Source: Dysgonamonadaceae bacterium (lineage in GTDB: Bacteria > Bacteroidota > Bacteroidia > Bacteroidales > Azobacteroidaceae). Taken from it: a DNA stretch of 5,185 nt. Made by a program: the position numbers and the translations under genes. The notes beneath the pieces are model-generated. The model saw only the letters and a list, made by a program, of their open reading frames with translations. It made no database searches and was not told the DNA's origin. This document shows, in pieces, positions 1-5,185 of this stretch. How positions within the stretch are numbered: position 1 is the stretch's first letter; each line of letters starts with the position of its first letter. The DNA lies in contig JAIRSN010000215.1 in the NCBI GenBank assembly GCA_031255425.1, positions 1-5,185 on the forward strand. The letters are read 5' to 3'.

Positions 1-1065
1 GACAATGCTGCCGGTACGGTTACTTTGACGTTCAACAGTTTGACTGACGTAAAGACCAAGGTTGGCGAAGCCGATCGTACCCATGCTAAAAAGATTACGA
101 TTACCGCATTTTTCCTTGACAATCGCGGAACAAAGAAGAAAGTAGACTTGGTTGTTCGCGTTCAGAATGCGCCGGTGGGCTGTTCGGTGCGGAGAGTAGA
201 TGATCCGGAAAAGACGAATCCGGCCATAAACGGCTGGCTTACTTTTATGTGTTACAATCTGGGCGCCGATCCGGACAAAGGCGATCCGGCGGAGCAAAAG
301 ACGTATGTTCCTTCTCCGAATACCGGCAGCTCAACCGATCGCACGGTTTACGGCGACATTTATCAATGGGGCAGAATAGGTGACGGCCACCAGCGCCGGG
401 ATTTAAGTATCGAAAATATATGGCCGCTGGACCATCTCGGTCAAACTACCGGAATAGAAGATGATCCTGTTCCCAATGCAGCAGCGAATATTAATATGAC
501 TACCGGTCAGGTTTTGGAAACAGACGCTCGCTTCGGTAAATTTATTCGCCGAACCCAAAATAATTATGACTGGATTGCCGGAACGGAAACAACAGGTATC
601 TACAATAATCGCTGGAACATCGGTACGGAAGCAGTACCTGAAAAGGCGCCTGCCGATCCCTGCCCTGCCGGCTGGCGGGTTCCTACACGTACCGAATGGG
701 CAAGCATTTACGGCGCGGCAACTGATTGTACTACAGGCGATTGTTACGGAAACGCTAAGGTTAATAAATGGGTTCATAATTTCGGAGAATCAGGCACACA
801 CGGTGTCTCGCTGACTCCTTCCGCCACTAATGGATCCAATACAGATTTCGGAACATATCCCACTTTTTTCCTTCCTGCCAGTGGCTGTCGCAGTCACGAA
901 CACGGCAATGTTGTCGGTAGCGGTACGAGCACTCTTTACTGGAGTAGTAGCGTCGTAGCCTCGAGTATTGCCGCTTACCGCCCGTCCTGGGCCAGTACGC
1001 ACGTGCGCCCGAGCGCCGCGAACGGTCGGTCGGGCGGGAATTCGGTCCGCTGTGTGTCAGAATGA
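1..1065 (+). CDS. FISUMP-domain (C-type-lectin-like) surface protein, 3' part; candidate DGR variable protein
   Basis: The frame is open from base 1, so the gene starts left of the window and 354 codons are visible. A TTG at 25 is not a credible start because the frame continues upstream. Residues 1-58 look like the end of an Ig-like beta-sandwich (alternating hydrophobic strands). From about residue 79 (WLTFMCYNLGAD) to the end it matches the FISUMP family: VYGDIYQWGR, DPCPAGWRVPT (about 219-229, the family hallmark), FFLPASGCR, YWSSS (313-317) and a terminal SVRCV. FISUMP domains adopt a C-type-lectin-like fold. In Bacteroidales they occur in secreted or surface proteins, some of them variable proteins of diversity-generating retroelements. 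The last ~60 codons are much more GC-rich than the rest. Ligand and anchoring are unknown; any signal peptide or lipobox is outside the window. The gene converges on the minus-strand Wzi gene, with a terminator between. The family call is firm and the DGR role is inferred. Confidence 0.85.
   Translation, partial: DNAAGTVTLTFNSLTDVKTKVGEADRTHAKKITITAFFLDNRGTKKKVDLVVRVQNAPVGCSVRRVDDPEKTNPAINGWLTFMCYNLGADPDKGDPAEQKTYVPSPNTGSSTDRTVYGDIYQWGRIGDGHQRRDLSIENIWPLDHLGQTTGIEDDPVPNAAANINMTTGQVLETDARFGKFIRRTQNNYDWIAGTETTGIYNNRWNIGTEAVPEKAPADPCPAGWRVPTRTEWASIYGAATDCTTGDCYGNAKVNKWVHNFGESGTHGVSLTPSATNGSNTDFGTYPTFFLPASGCRSHEHGNVVGSGTSTLYWSSSVVASSIAAYRPSWASTHVRPSAANGRSGGNSVRCVSE
880..1062 (+). other. Candidate DGR variable region (VR) at the 3' end of the FISUMP gene
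   Basis: The segment runs from the G-C-R motif near 883 to the stop codon. Scaffold residues expected in FISUMP C-termini are kept: YWSSS at 937-951, V-x-P at 1003-1011, R at 1027-1029, and G-x-SVRCV at 1036-1056. Positions where family members often carry Asn or Tyr here hold Val, Ala, Ser, Ile, Arg, Pro, Thr, His and Gly. Many of these codons end in C (gtc, gcc, tac, cgc, tcc, cac, agc, aac, ggc), as expected if AAC codons of a template had been mutated at their first two adenines. By hand count bases 961-1050 are about 71% GC and about 12% A. The 3' end before the stop would be the place for the initiation-of-mutagenic-homing sequence. No template repeat or reverse transcriptase is visible, so this is inference. 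Confidence 0.55.
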
Positions 1066-1126
1066 TTTGATTGAGTCCTTAGAATGTGACTGAAGAATAA
1101 CCGTTTATAAATAAATGAATAATCGA

Positions 1127-1171
1127 GGGGCGGCCGGTGCTAAAAACAGCGCACGCGACCGCCCCCTTTTT
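1127..1171 (+). terminator. Rho-independent terminator after the FISUMP gene
   Basis: The left arm GGGGCGG (1127-1133) pairs with CCGCCCC (1159-1165). After a small internal loop, GTGC (1137-1140) pairs with GCAC (1151-1154) around an A-rich loop. The + strand hairpin is followed by C then TTTTT (1167-1171). This is the end of transcription expected about 60 bp after the stop at 1065. On the minus strand the hairpin lies about 45 bp past the Wzi stop, but what follows is only moderately T-rich, so it may act weakly in both directions. The rest of the intergenic stretch (1066-1126 and 1172-1210) shows no other feature. Confidence 0.8.
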
Positions 1172-1210
1172 CTCGCAAATTCACACGTATAGCCGGGCAA
1201 TGATGAAATA

Positions 1211-2713
1211 TTATTGGGCGAAGATTACCCCCTGTTTGGAAAGCGTAAGCCCTGCGCCGAAAGTATCCCCTCCGAAAAAATCACCCTTATCGAAGCCGGC
1301 AACCAGTTTAATTTCCGCGCCGCAGATGCGGGAAGGGCGGTAGATTAACTCCAGTTGCGAGGCAACGCCCTTTTTTACAGTCTTGAACGGGACATAATAC
1401 CTTCCCCAGCTTTGACCCGTTGTCAGGAGCAAGCGGTATTGAAATGCCGGGTGAAAATAGCCCTCCAGACCCAGGTGAAAAGCAATGATCCGGCTGCTCT
1501 TAAAGTTCAGGCTTCCGTCCGTATTGTATTCGGGCGAGAGGAAAAGAGGCGTCCCCATCGTTTTCCCGAAATAAGAAGGCCCTTGTACATAATCCACGTT
1601 GTTGTAATAATTGTCATTTCCATTTCCCTTGTGCATCAATTTATCCCGGTGCGCATCGTCCATGCCGATGTTGTGATGCACAGGACCGGTTTGCTGCTTG
1701 GTGTAGATATACTCAAAGACCGCTCCGGACAACAGCGACCGGTCTTTGGATTGAAATTCCAGCCCCAACAGATTGTCATAGTAATTCTCGAAGACCATCC
1801 CCGAACCATCGTCGAAAAAATGGTGCAGGTAAACACTCAGCCTTTCGTTGGCCGATCGTTTATAATCCCATTTAAAGAGATAGGTCCCTAACTGGGAACC
1901 GGCTACATAAGCCGCGTCTGCCGACGATGATCCGGAAGAACCCTCCTTGGCGATAGCAACCCGCAAAAAATCGGAGAACCGGTGCGGTTGGGCGGTAACC
2001 CGGTAGTCCGCCGCTTCCGGCATGAACCGGTACAGCGTCCCGCTCCATTGAGCGAAATGGACCATTCCGAAGGTAAACTGCTTCCGGTGTTTGGTTTCGA
2101 TGTCCCCGAATTTGAAGTAAATGGATTTATTGTGCGATAAAACATTTTTGGTATAATGCTCCCGGTGAGGCAATGCCCGGTCTTCCTGCCATTGTCCGTC
2201 CAGGTATTTTCCAATGGAGAAATCCCCTTTCAGAAACATATTCCCTTTTGTATAAGGGACAAGAATGTAGTCGGACAGGCTGACCTTGATTTGAGGGAAG
2301 GGTCTTGCATTGTTGGACCGGGCAAAGTCGCCCGAACTCAAAAGGGGATTCAGGTAAGAAGTATAATCTTCCCGCACGCCGATGTCGATGCGCCAGGCTT
2401 TCCAATTCAGACGGCCGTATAATTGTTGAATCCATGCCTTTCCGTAAGCCGCCGAAGAGCCGCCCGCCAGATCGATTCCGGCATCGAACGACCAATCGGT
2501 ATTGATTTTCTGCTGATGAAAGACGCCGCCTTTCACATAGAAATTGCCGGCAGCCAGCGCCGTCATTCCCCAATTACGGTTCACCATCCAAAAAGGCGTA
2601 TTTTCTCCGCTTGCCACAGAACCAAAGGTTTCTACGCGATACGAATCCTCTATCTGAGCAAATGCGGAAAGAGCAACCAGACTCCACAAAACCGGAAAAA
2701 CAAGTCGTTTCAT
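1211..2713 (-). CDS. Wzi-family (capsule assembly) outer-membrane beta-barrel protein
   Basis: The product is 500 aa, a usual length for Bacteroidetes proteins annotated as capsule assembly Wzi family. Residues 1-19 form a signal peptide (MKRL start, hydrophobic core, AFA before Q20), so the protein is exported. The mature N-terminus carries the family-like stretch E28-T-F-G ... N-TPFW (38-42) ... N-x-GM. The rest is an alternation of short amphipathic, aromatic-rich strands and polar loops, typical of an outer-membrane barrel. In E. coli, Wzi is an outer-membrane lectin that holds capsular polysaccharide at the cell surface; for the Bacteroidetes branch the substrate is not established. The ATG at 2711-2713 lies only 7 nt after the stop of the lipoprotein gene, with no clear Shine-Dalgarno, so the two are very probably co-transcribed from the promoter at 3201-3232. 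No polysaccharide synthesis genes are in the window, so a dedicated capsule role is uncertain. Confidence 0.85.
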   Translation of the reverse strand: MKRLVFPVLWSLVALSAFAQIEDSYRVETFGSVASGENTPFWMVNRNWGMTALAAGNFYVKGGVFHQQKINTDWSFDAGIDLAGGSSAAYGKAWIQQLYGRLNWKAWRIDIGVREDYTSYLNPLLSSGDFARSNNARPFPQIKVSLSDYILVPYTKGNMFLKGDFSIGKYLDGQWQEDRALPHREHYTKNVLSHNKSIYFKFGDIETKHRKQFTFGMVHFAQWSGTLYRFMPEAADYRVTAQPHRFSDFLRVAIAKEGSSGSSSADAAYVAGSQLGTYLFKWDYKRSANERLSVYLHHFFDDGSGMVFENYYDNLLGLEFQSKDRSLLSGAVFEYIYTKQQTGPVHHNIGMDDAHRDKLMHKGNGNDNYYNNVDYVQGPSYFGKTMGTPLFLSPEYNTDGSLNFKSSRIIAFHLGLEGYFHPAFQYRLLLTTGQSWGRYYVPFKTVKKGVASQLELIYRPSRICGAEIKLVAGFDKGDFFGGDTFGAGLTLSKQGVIFAQ

Positions 2714-2720
2714 AGCTTTA

Positions 2721-3143
2721 TCAGTATTTTATGAAATTATACGTTTTGTTATTGCGCGCCAGGACCATCCGTTTGGAATTTAACTTCACGATATGGTAGG
2801 TCACCTTATTTTCGCCCTCCCAAAGCAGCAGTTTTTCAAGGCGTCCCCGTTCTTCTTCTTTTTCATCCAGCAGAAGGTGGAGTTGACCGGAGCCGGGAAA
2901 TTCCACATATCCGTAAATCACTTCTGCAACCGCCGCCTGCTGTTCTCTTTCGTGCAATATGGTGTAAGAAAAGATTGCTTGCCGTTGAAAGCTGTAAAAG
3001 ATTGTATCGACTGCCTGAATGTTCCCGTCTTCGCTTTGAATGGTTTTTAGTTGCCACATGCCATTGACGTTCGGCAAATCGAAATCGAGACAGGAAGAAA
3101 GGATTAACGTTACCGCTATCAGGGGAATCCATTGTTTTTTCAT
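2721..3143 (-). CDS. Small outer-membrane lipoprotein, possibly lipocalin-like
   Basis: The product is 140 aa from the ATG at 3141-3143. It begins MKKQW, followed by a hydrophobic core and a lipobox L-S-S-C with the acylated cysteine at residue 18; this gives a compact type II signal peptide. The mature part starts with acidic D residues, then N-G-x-W-Q-L, resembling the G-x-W motif at the start of lipocalin-like beta-barrels. It ends in beta-like strands (MVLARNNKTYNFIKY). A charged segment, rich in Glu and Arg, sits near residues 95-105. An upstream TTG (3201-3203) would extend the frame but falls inside the -7 promoter element, so it cannot be the start. An ATG at 3174-3176 is possible but puts a longer charged region before the signal sequence. 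The gene precedes the Wzi-like gene by 7 nt, suggesting that the two act together in the envelope. I do not recognise a precise family. Confidence 0.75.
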   Translation of the reverse strand: MKKQWIPLIAVTLILSSCLDFDLPNVNGMWQLKTIQSEDGNIQAVDTIFYSFQRQAIFSYTILHEREQQAAVAEVIYGYVEFPGSGQLHLLLDEKEEERGRLEKLLLWEGENKVTYHIVKLNSKRMVLARNNKTYNFIKY

Positions 3144-3200
3144 CTTTTCAGATGTATTCACAAGTAACTTTTTCATAAACGCATTGTATTTTTGAGAAAA

Positions 3201-3232
3201 CAAACTTACGGGATTTTTTCCGGATTTACAAA
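3201..3232 (-). promoter_or_regulatory. Bacteroidetes-type promoter for the lipoprotein-Wzi operon
   Basis: Read on the minus strand, a -33 TTTG (3229-3232) is followed after 20 nt by TAAGTTTGT, whose TAnnTTTG core is at 3201-3208. This is a full match to the Bacteroidetes primary-sigma consensus TTTG / TAnnTTTGY. Transcription should start near 3193-3196. That leaves a leader of about 50 nt to the ATG at 3143, or under 20 nt to the one at 3176, and rules out the TTG at 3203 as start. Confidence 0.75.
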
Positions 3233-3263
3233 AATATATCCCCCCGGTTTGCGCAGGAGATAT

Positions 3264-3312
3264 AAAAAGAGCCGTCTCAAAAATTCTTTCGGATAAAACT
3301 TTTAAGACGGCT
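3264..3312 (-). terminator. Rho-independent terminator of rpsP
   Basis: On the minus strand AGCCGTCT (3312-3305) pairs with AGACGGCT (3277-3270). The stem continues after one mismatch through AAAA/TTTT (3303-3300 with 3282-3279) and is capped by a loop of about 17 nt. The stem is followed by C and then TTTTT (3268-3264). It lies about 28 nt past the rpsP stop and separates rpsP from the promoter of the lipoprotein operon. Confidence 0.85.
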
Positions 3313-3340
3313 TCTCTATGTGACTGAAACGAAAACGCTC

Positions 3341-4009
3341 TTATGATTGTTCTTCCGAAGCAGGCGCTTCGGGAGTTTCGGGGACTTCGGGTGTTTCAAC
3401 AGCTTCGGGAGCTTCGACAACCTCAGGGGTTTCAACAACTTCGGCGGGTTCAACAACTTCAGGAGTTTCAATAGCCTCTGCTACTTCGGGTGTTTCGGGC
3501 GTTTCGGAAACTTCTTTCGCCTTTTCTTCCGCTCTTTCACGTGCTGCCGCTTCGGCTTTTTTCGCTGCAAGCGCTTCGGCTTTTGCTTTATTTACGGCTT
3601 TTTCGGCTTCCAGGCGGGTTTTTTCGGCGGTTCTTTCCGCTTCGCCCAACTTGCTTACTTTCGCTTTAACCGCCGACTGTCTGGCGTCTTTCCATGCCTG
3701 GAATTTACTTTCGGCGTCCGCTTCGGTAAATGCGCCTTTGCTTACGCCTCCCATCAAGTGTTTTTTAAGAAGAACTCCTTCGTCGGAAAGAATATTTCTT
3801 ACCGTATCGGTAGGTTGTGCGCCTACATTCATCCAATACAAAGCTCTGTCGAATTTCAAATCTATTGTAGCAGGATTTGTATTTGGGTTGTAAGAACCAA
3901 TCCTTTCGATAAATTTTCCATCTCGTGGAGCTCTGCTATCTGCGATCACGATGTGGTAAAACGCGTACCCTTTGCGACCGTGTCTTTGCAATCTGATTTT
4001 AGTTGCCAT
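3341..4009 (-). CDS. rpsP: 30S ribosomal protein S16 with long acidic repetitive tail
   Basis: The product is 222 aa. Residues 1 to about 82 are the S16 core: [20 protein letters not shown], then [22 protein letters not shown], then the PTDTVRNIL segment. S16 binds 16S rRNA and is needed for 30S assembly. Residues 83-111 are the additional segment usual in Bacteroidota. Residues 112-167 are Ala/Lys/Glu-rich and probably helical or coiled coil. Residues 168-217 are a low-complexity tail of E-T-P-E-V/A type units, ending EEQS. Most bacterial S16 proteins have only 80-90 residues; Bacteroidota versions are longer, and this one is at the long end. The ATG at 4007-4009 is set by the conserved MATKIRL start. 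The gene stands alone, with its own promoter and terminator, and is not followed by rimM-trmD as in many other bacteria. Confidence 0.97.
   Translation of the reverse strand: MATKIRLQRHGRKGYAFYHIVIADSRAPRDGKFIERIGSYNPNTNPATIDLKFDRALYWMNVGAQPTDTVRNILSDEGVLLKKHLMGGVSKGAFTEADAESKFQAWKDARQSAVKAKVSKLGEAERTAEKTRLEAEKAVNKAKAEALAAKKAEAAARERAEEKAKEVSETPETPEVAEAIETPEVVEPAEVVETPEVVEAPEAVETPEVPETPEAPASEEQS
3359..3508 (-). repeat. Degenerate tandem repeat encoding the E-T-P-E-V-V-E tail of S16
   Basis: About 50 codons (residues 168-217) are built from imperfect units of 4-7 codons such as [15 protein letters not shown] and VPETPE. On the + strand they read as repeated variants of ggtttcaacaacttcggg. The tail is strongly acidic, proline-rich and probably disordered. 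Repeats of this sort expand and contract by replication slippage, so its length probably differs between relatives. Confidence 0.75.
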
Positions 4010-4038
4010 TTGTTTGAATCAATTTAATTTGTTTGAAT
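4008..4038 (-). repeat. 12-bp direct repeat in the rpsP leader
   Basis: On the minus strand ATTCAAACAAAT occurs twice, at 4038-4027 and 4019-4008, with a period of 19 bp. The second copy runs into the start codon. The leader is A-rich and lacks a Shine-Dalgarno, as is usual in Bacteroidota. A duplicated A-rich initiation enhancer or a regulator site is possible; chance is not excluded in such AT-rich DNA. Confidence 0.4.
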
Positions 4039-4054
4039 TTTGTATTAGCGGGTG

Positions 4055-4084
4055 CAAAGATAAAATAAATTTGCGAATTGCAAA
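4055..4084 (-). promoter_or_regulatory. Bacteroidetes-type promoter of rpsP
   Basis: On the minus strand TTTG (4084-4081) is followed after 18 nt by TATCTTTGC, whose TAnnTTTG core is at 4062-4055. This is a perfect -7 element with the Y base. The start of transcription should be near 4047-4050, leaving a leader of about 40 nt. Confidence 0.8.
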
Positions 4085-4086
4085 TT
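4068..4086. promoter_or_regulatory. Palindrome overlapping the -33 element of rpsP (possible operator)
   Basis: AATTTGC (4068-4074) and GCAAATT (4080-4086) are perfect 7-bp inverted arms separated by GAATT. The symmetric site covers the -33 TTTG and half of the promoter spacer, a place where a dimeric regulator could block polymerase. It could equally come from the AT-rich composition. Confidence 0.35.
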
Positions 4087-4115
4087 ATAAACAACGATTT
4101 ATTTCGTAAATATTT

Positions 4116-5078
4116 TCATTGAGTCAACATCCACGCATCCGCATGTTTGGGGTATGTTGTCCTGAATTTTTTAAGAAAGGCGATGGCTGCTTTTTTGTCT
4201 TCAAATTGATGGATAGCGATTCGGTATTTGTTTCTGTCCGAATGGACAAAGACCGCTTCCGGGAAGTCTTTCCGGAGTTCTTCCAGCCTTGCTTTCGCCG
4301 ATTTCTCATTGGGCAGGCTGGCTATTATAATATGGTAACGGTATGTGTTGGGGGTTTCATTTTCCGCCGGTTGAGCCACCGGTTGAACGGCAGGAGGGGC
4401 AGCATAGGGAATGGTTGCCGTCTCTTCGGCGGTTGATAATGCGCCGGCTGCCTTTGTTGAAACGGGAAGAAAGCCGGCTTGTTGCAAATGCGCAACCGGT
4501 TGCTGTTGCCTGTTTAACGGAGTGGAAACAAGAAACAATGCCAAAACCGCCGCCGCTGCCGGACTGCTCCGCCGGAAAATATTCCTGTTGACCGGATTGC
4601 AGGCAGGTTCTCTTTTCCGCTTTTTTTCGTATACCGGTTCGGTATTTCGATCCAGTTCGTCGAGAGTCGGCAAGTAAAAGTTATTTAGCCCGAAATGCGA
4701 AGCATTGCAACTGAGATAAATGGACGGTGCAAAGATGATTTTCCGTTTGGCGGACAGAGCCAGTTTCCCGACCCACTGCATCTGAATTGTTTTTTGTTCC
4801 TTCAAACGGTCATTCAGGTAATCCGTGTAATGTTGGATACGCAAACAGGCTTCTTTGTAGGCGATATTTTCTTTTTGAGAAATGGAATTGGCCAACAGGC
4901 CGTCGTTGTGTTTTATCTCCGGATTGAACCCCAGGGGGCGTGCCGGCGGACACAAAAGTCCTGTTTCTTTTATCTTGCTTTTTTCAACGGGCGAAACGAC
5001 AAATGCACCAATACCCGGAATGATAACACATTCGTGCTTTGTCAACAAATAAGCGATGTGGAAATTTATAGTATTCAT
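4116..5078 (-). CDS. HU-CCDC81-type / transmembrane / SPOR-domain protein
   Basis: The product is 320 aa from the ATG at 5076-5078. The frame can be extended to a GTG at 5145-5147, but the family start is M-N-x-I-x-x-H-I-A-Y-L-L. Residues 1-58 (INFHIAYLL, VIIPGIGAFV, FNPEIKHNDG) match the first Bacteroidetes HU-CCDC81-like domain. Residues about 60-130 (LLANSISQKE ... VGKLALSAKRKIIFAP) match the second. Residues 151-170 are basic, and 171-188 (SSPAAAAVLALFLVSTPL) form one membrane-spanning helix. A Pro/Ala/Gln-rich linker follows to about 243, and 246-320 are a SPOR domain (YRYHIIIASLP ... YRIAIHQF). SPOR domains bind glycan strands stripped of stem peptides, often at the division site. The layout predicts the HU-like part in the cytoplasm and SPOR in the periplasm. 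DNA binding is not shown for this protein. The gene is monocistronic here, ending about 30 bp before the rpsP promoter, with no clear terminator. Confidence 0.88.
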   Translation of the reverse strand: MNTINFHIAYLLTKHECVIIPGIGAFVVSPVEKSKIKETGLLCPPARPLGFNPEIKHNDGLLANSISQKENIAYKEACLRIQHYTDYLNDRLKEQKTIQMQWVGKLALSAKRKIIFAPSIYLSCNASHFGLNNFYLPTLDELDRNTEPVYEKKRKREPACNPVNRNIFRRSSPAAAAVLALFLVSTPLNRQQQPVAHLQQAGFLPVSTKAAGALSTAEETATIPYAAPPAVQPVAQPAENETPNTYRYHIIIASLPNEKSAKARLEELRKDFPEAVFVHSDRNKYRIAIHQFEDKKAAIAFLKKFRTTYPKHADAWMLTQ

Positions 5079-5082
5079 GCCC

Positions 5083-5114
5083 CAAATGTAGGGAAAAAAT
5101 AAATTCAAATCAAG
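5083..5114 (-). promoter_or_regulatory. Possible promoter of the HU/SPOR gene, close to the start codon
   Basis: On the minus strand TACATTTG (5090-5083) fits the TAnnTTTG -7 element, though followed by G instead of C/T. The sequence 20 nt upstream is CTTG (5114-5111), one base off TTTG; a perfect TTTG (5109-5106) sits too close, at 15 nt. Only GGGC separates the element from the ATG, so use of this promoter would give a nearly leaderless mRNA. A weaker alternative -7, AATCTTTG (5142-5135), would give a leader of normal length. Confidence 0.35.
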
Positions 5115-5124
5115 CGGCTGCTTC

Positions 5125-5155
5125 TTTTTAGTTTCAAAGATTTTCACTATTTTTG
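5125..5155 (+). promoter_or_regulatory. Divergent promoter for a + strand gene beyond the window
   Basis: TATTTTTGT with its core at 5148-5155 is a perfect TAnnTTTGY -7 element on the + strand. The -33 is weaker: TTTT at 5125-5128 with a 19-nt spacer. Transcription would start near 5160-5163 and run off the right end. No start codon of the downstream gene is visible before 5185. Confidence 0.5.
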
Positions 5156-5158
5156 TGC

Positions 5159-5185
5159 GGTTTCTTTTAACAAAGCATAGAAACC
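5159..5185 (+). other. Inverted repeat at the start of the divergent transcript (cut by window end)
   Basis: GGTTTCT (5159-5165) and AGAAACC (5179-5185) are perfect 7-bp inverted arms around a 13-nt A/T-rich loop, starting almost at the predicted transcription start. This could be a 5' stabilising hairpin or an operator. The window ends at the last base of the right arm, so its full extent is unknown. Confidence 0.35.

Noticed and set aside
403..777. Minus-strand 124-aa open frame under the FISUMP gene
   Set aside because: Cys-rich shadow frame opposite a well-supported domain, with no regulatory signals.
1084..1094. ATGTGACTGAA shared with 3318-3328, both in 3' intergenic DNA
   Set aside because: A few 11-mer matches are expected by chance in 5 kb, and the copies have opposite orientation relative to their genes.
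1127..1171. GC-rich hairpin as the DGR cruciform downstream of the variable region
   Set aside because: It has a T-tract and typical terminator spacing, lies over 60 bp past the stop codon, and has a large imperfect loop; a terminator explains it better.
1355..1891. 178-aa + strand open frame inside the Wzi-like gene
   Set aside because: It lies wholly antisense to a convincing full-length gene with a signal peptide, and its translation shows no recognisable domain.
3144..3203. N-terminal extension of the lipoprotein from a TTG start at 3203
   Set aside because: The TTG lies within the -7 promoter element, upstream of the expected transcription start, and would bury the signal peptide.
3347..4027. 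Long + strand open frame (226 aa, Phe/Gly/Cys-rich) opposite rpsP
   Set aside because: It is the mirror of the S16 gene; its Phe/Gly pattern comes from the antisense of Lys/Glu/Pro-Glu repeats, and it has no promoter or family resemblance.
5079..5147. GTG-initiated extension of the HU/SPOR protein
   Set aside because: The extra 23 residues precede the family-typical MNxIxxHIAYLL start and overlap the promoter elements.

Overview
The window looks like chromosomal DNA of a member of the Bacteroidales. The evidence is a ribosomal protein S16 with the long acidic tail seen in Bacteroidota, a Bacteroidetes-type Wzi-family outer-membrane protein, an HU-CCDC81/SPOR protein, a FISUMP-domain protein, very weak Shine-Dalgarno signals, and promoters of the Bacteroidetes TTTG / TAnnTTTGY class (-33/-7) instead of TTGACA/TATAAT. 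I cannot name the species.

Layout. The left end (1-1065, + strand) holds the 3' part of a surface-type protein with a FISUMP domain (Fibrobacter succinogenes major paralogous domain, C-type-lectin-like). It is followed by a GC-rich hairpin terminator (about 1127-1171). All four other genes are on the minus strand. They are a Wzi-like outer-membrane beta-barrel gene (1211-2713), a small lipoprotein gene just upstream of it (2721-3143) that forms a two-gene operon with it, rpsP (3341-4009) with its own promoter and terminator, and a gene for an HU-CCDC81 / transmembrane / SPOR protein (4116-5078). At the extreme right a + strand promoter fires out of the window, divergent from the SPOR gene.

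How the parts work together. The lipoprotein/Wzi pair is envelope-related. rpsP is a stand-alone housekeeping unit. The HU/SPOR protein could join DNA-binding-like modules on the cytoplasmic side to peptidoglycan binding in the periplasm.

The most interesting signal is at the 3' end of the FISUMP gene. The last ~60 codons keep the conserved scaffold of the fold (YWSSS, V-x-P, R-x-x-G-x-SVRCV), while the positions between are highly diverse, rich in NNC-type codons, GC-rich and adenine-poor. This is what adenine-directed mutagenesis of an AAC-rich template would leave, so the gene is a candidate target of a diversity-generating retroelement (DGR). No reverse transcriptase and no obvious template repeat lie in this window, so the cassette would have to be to the left or act in trans.
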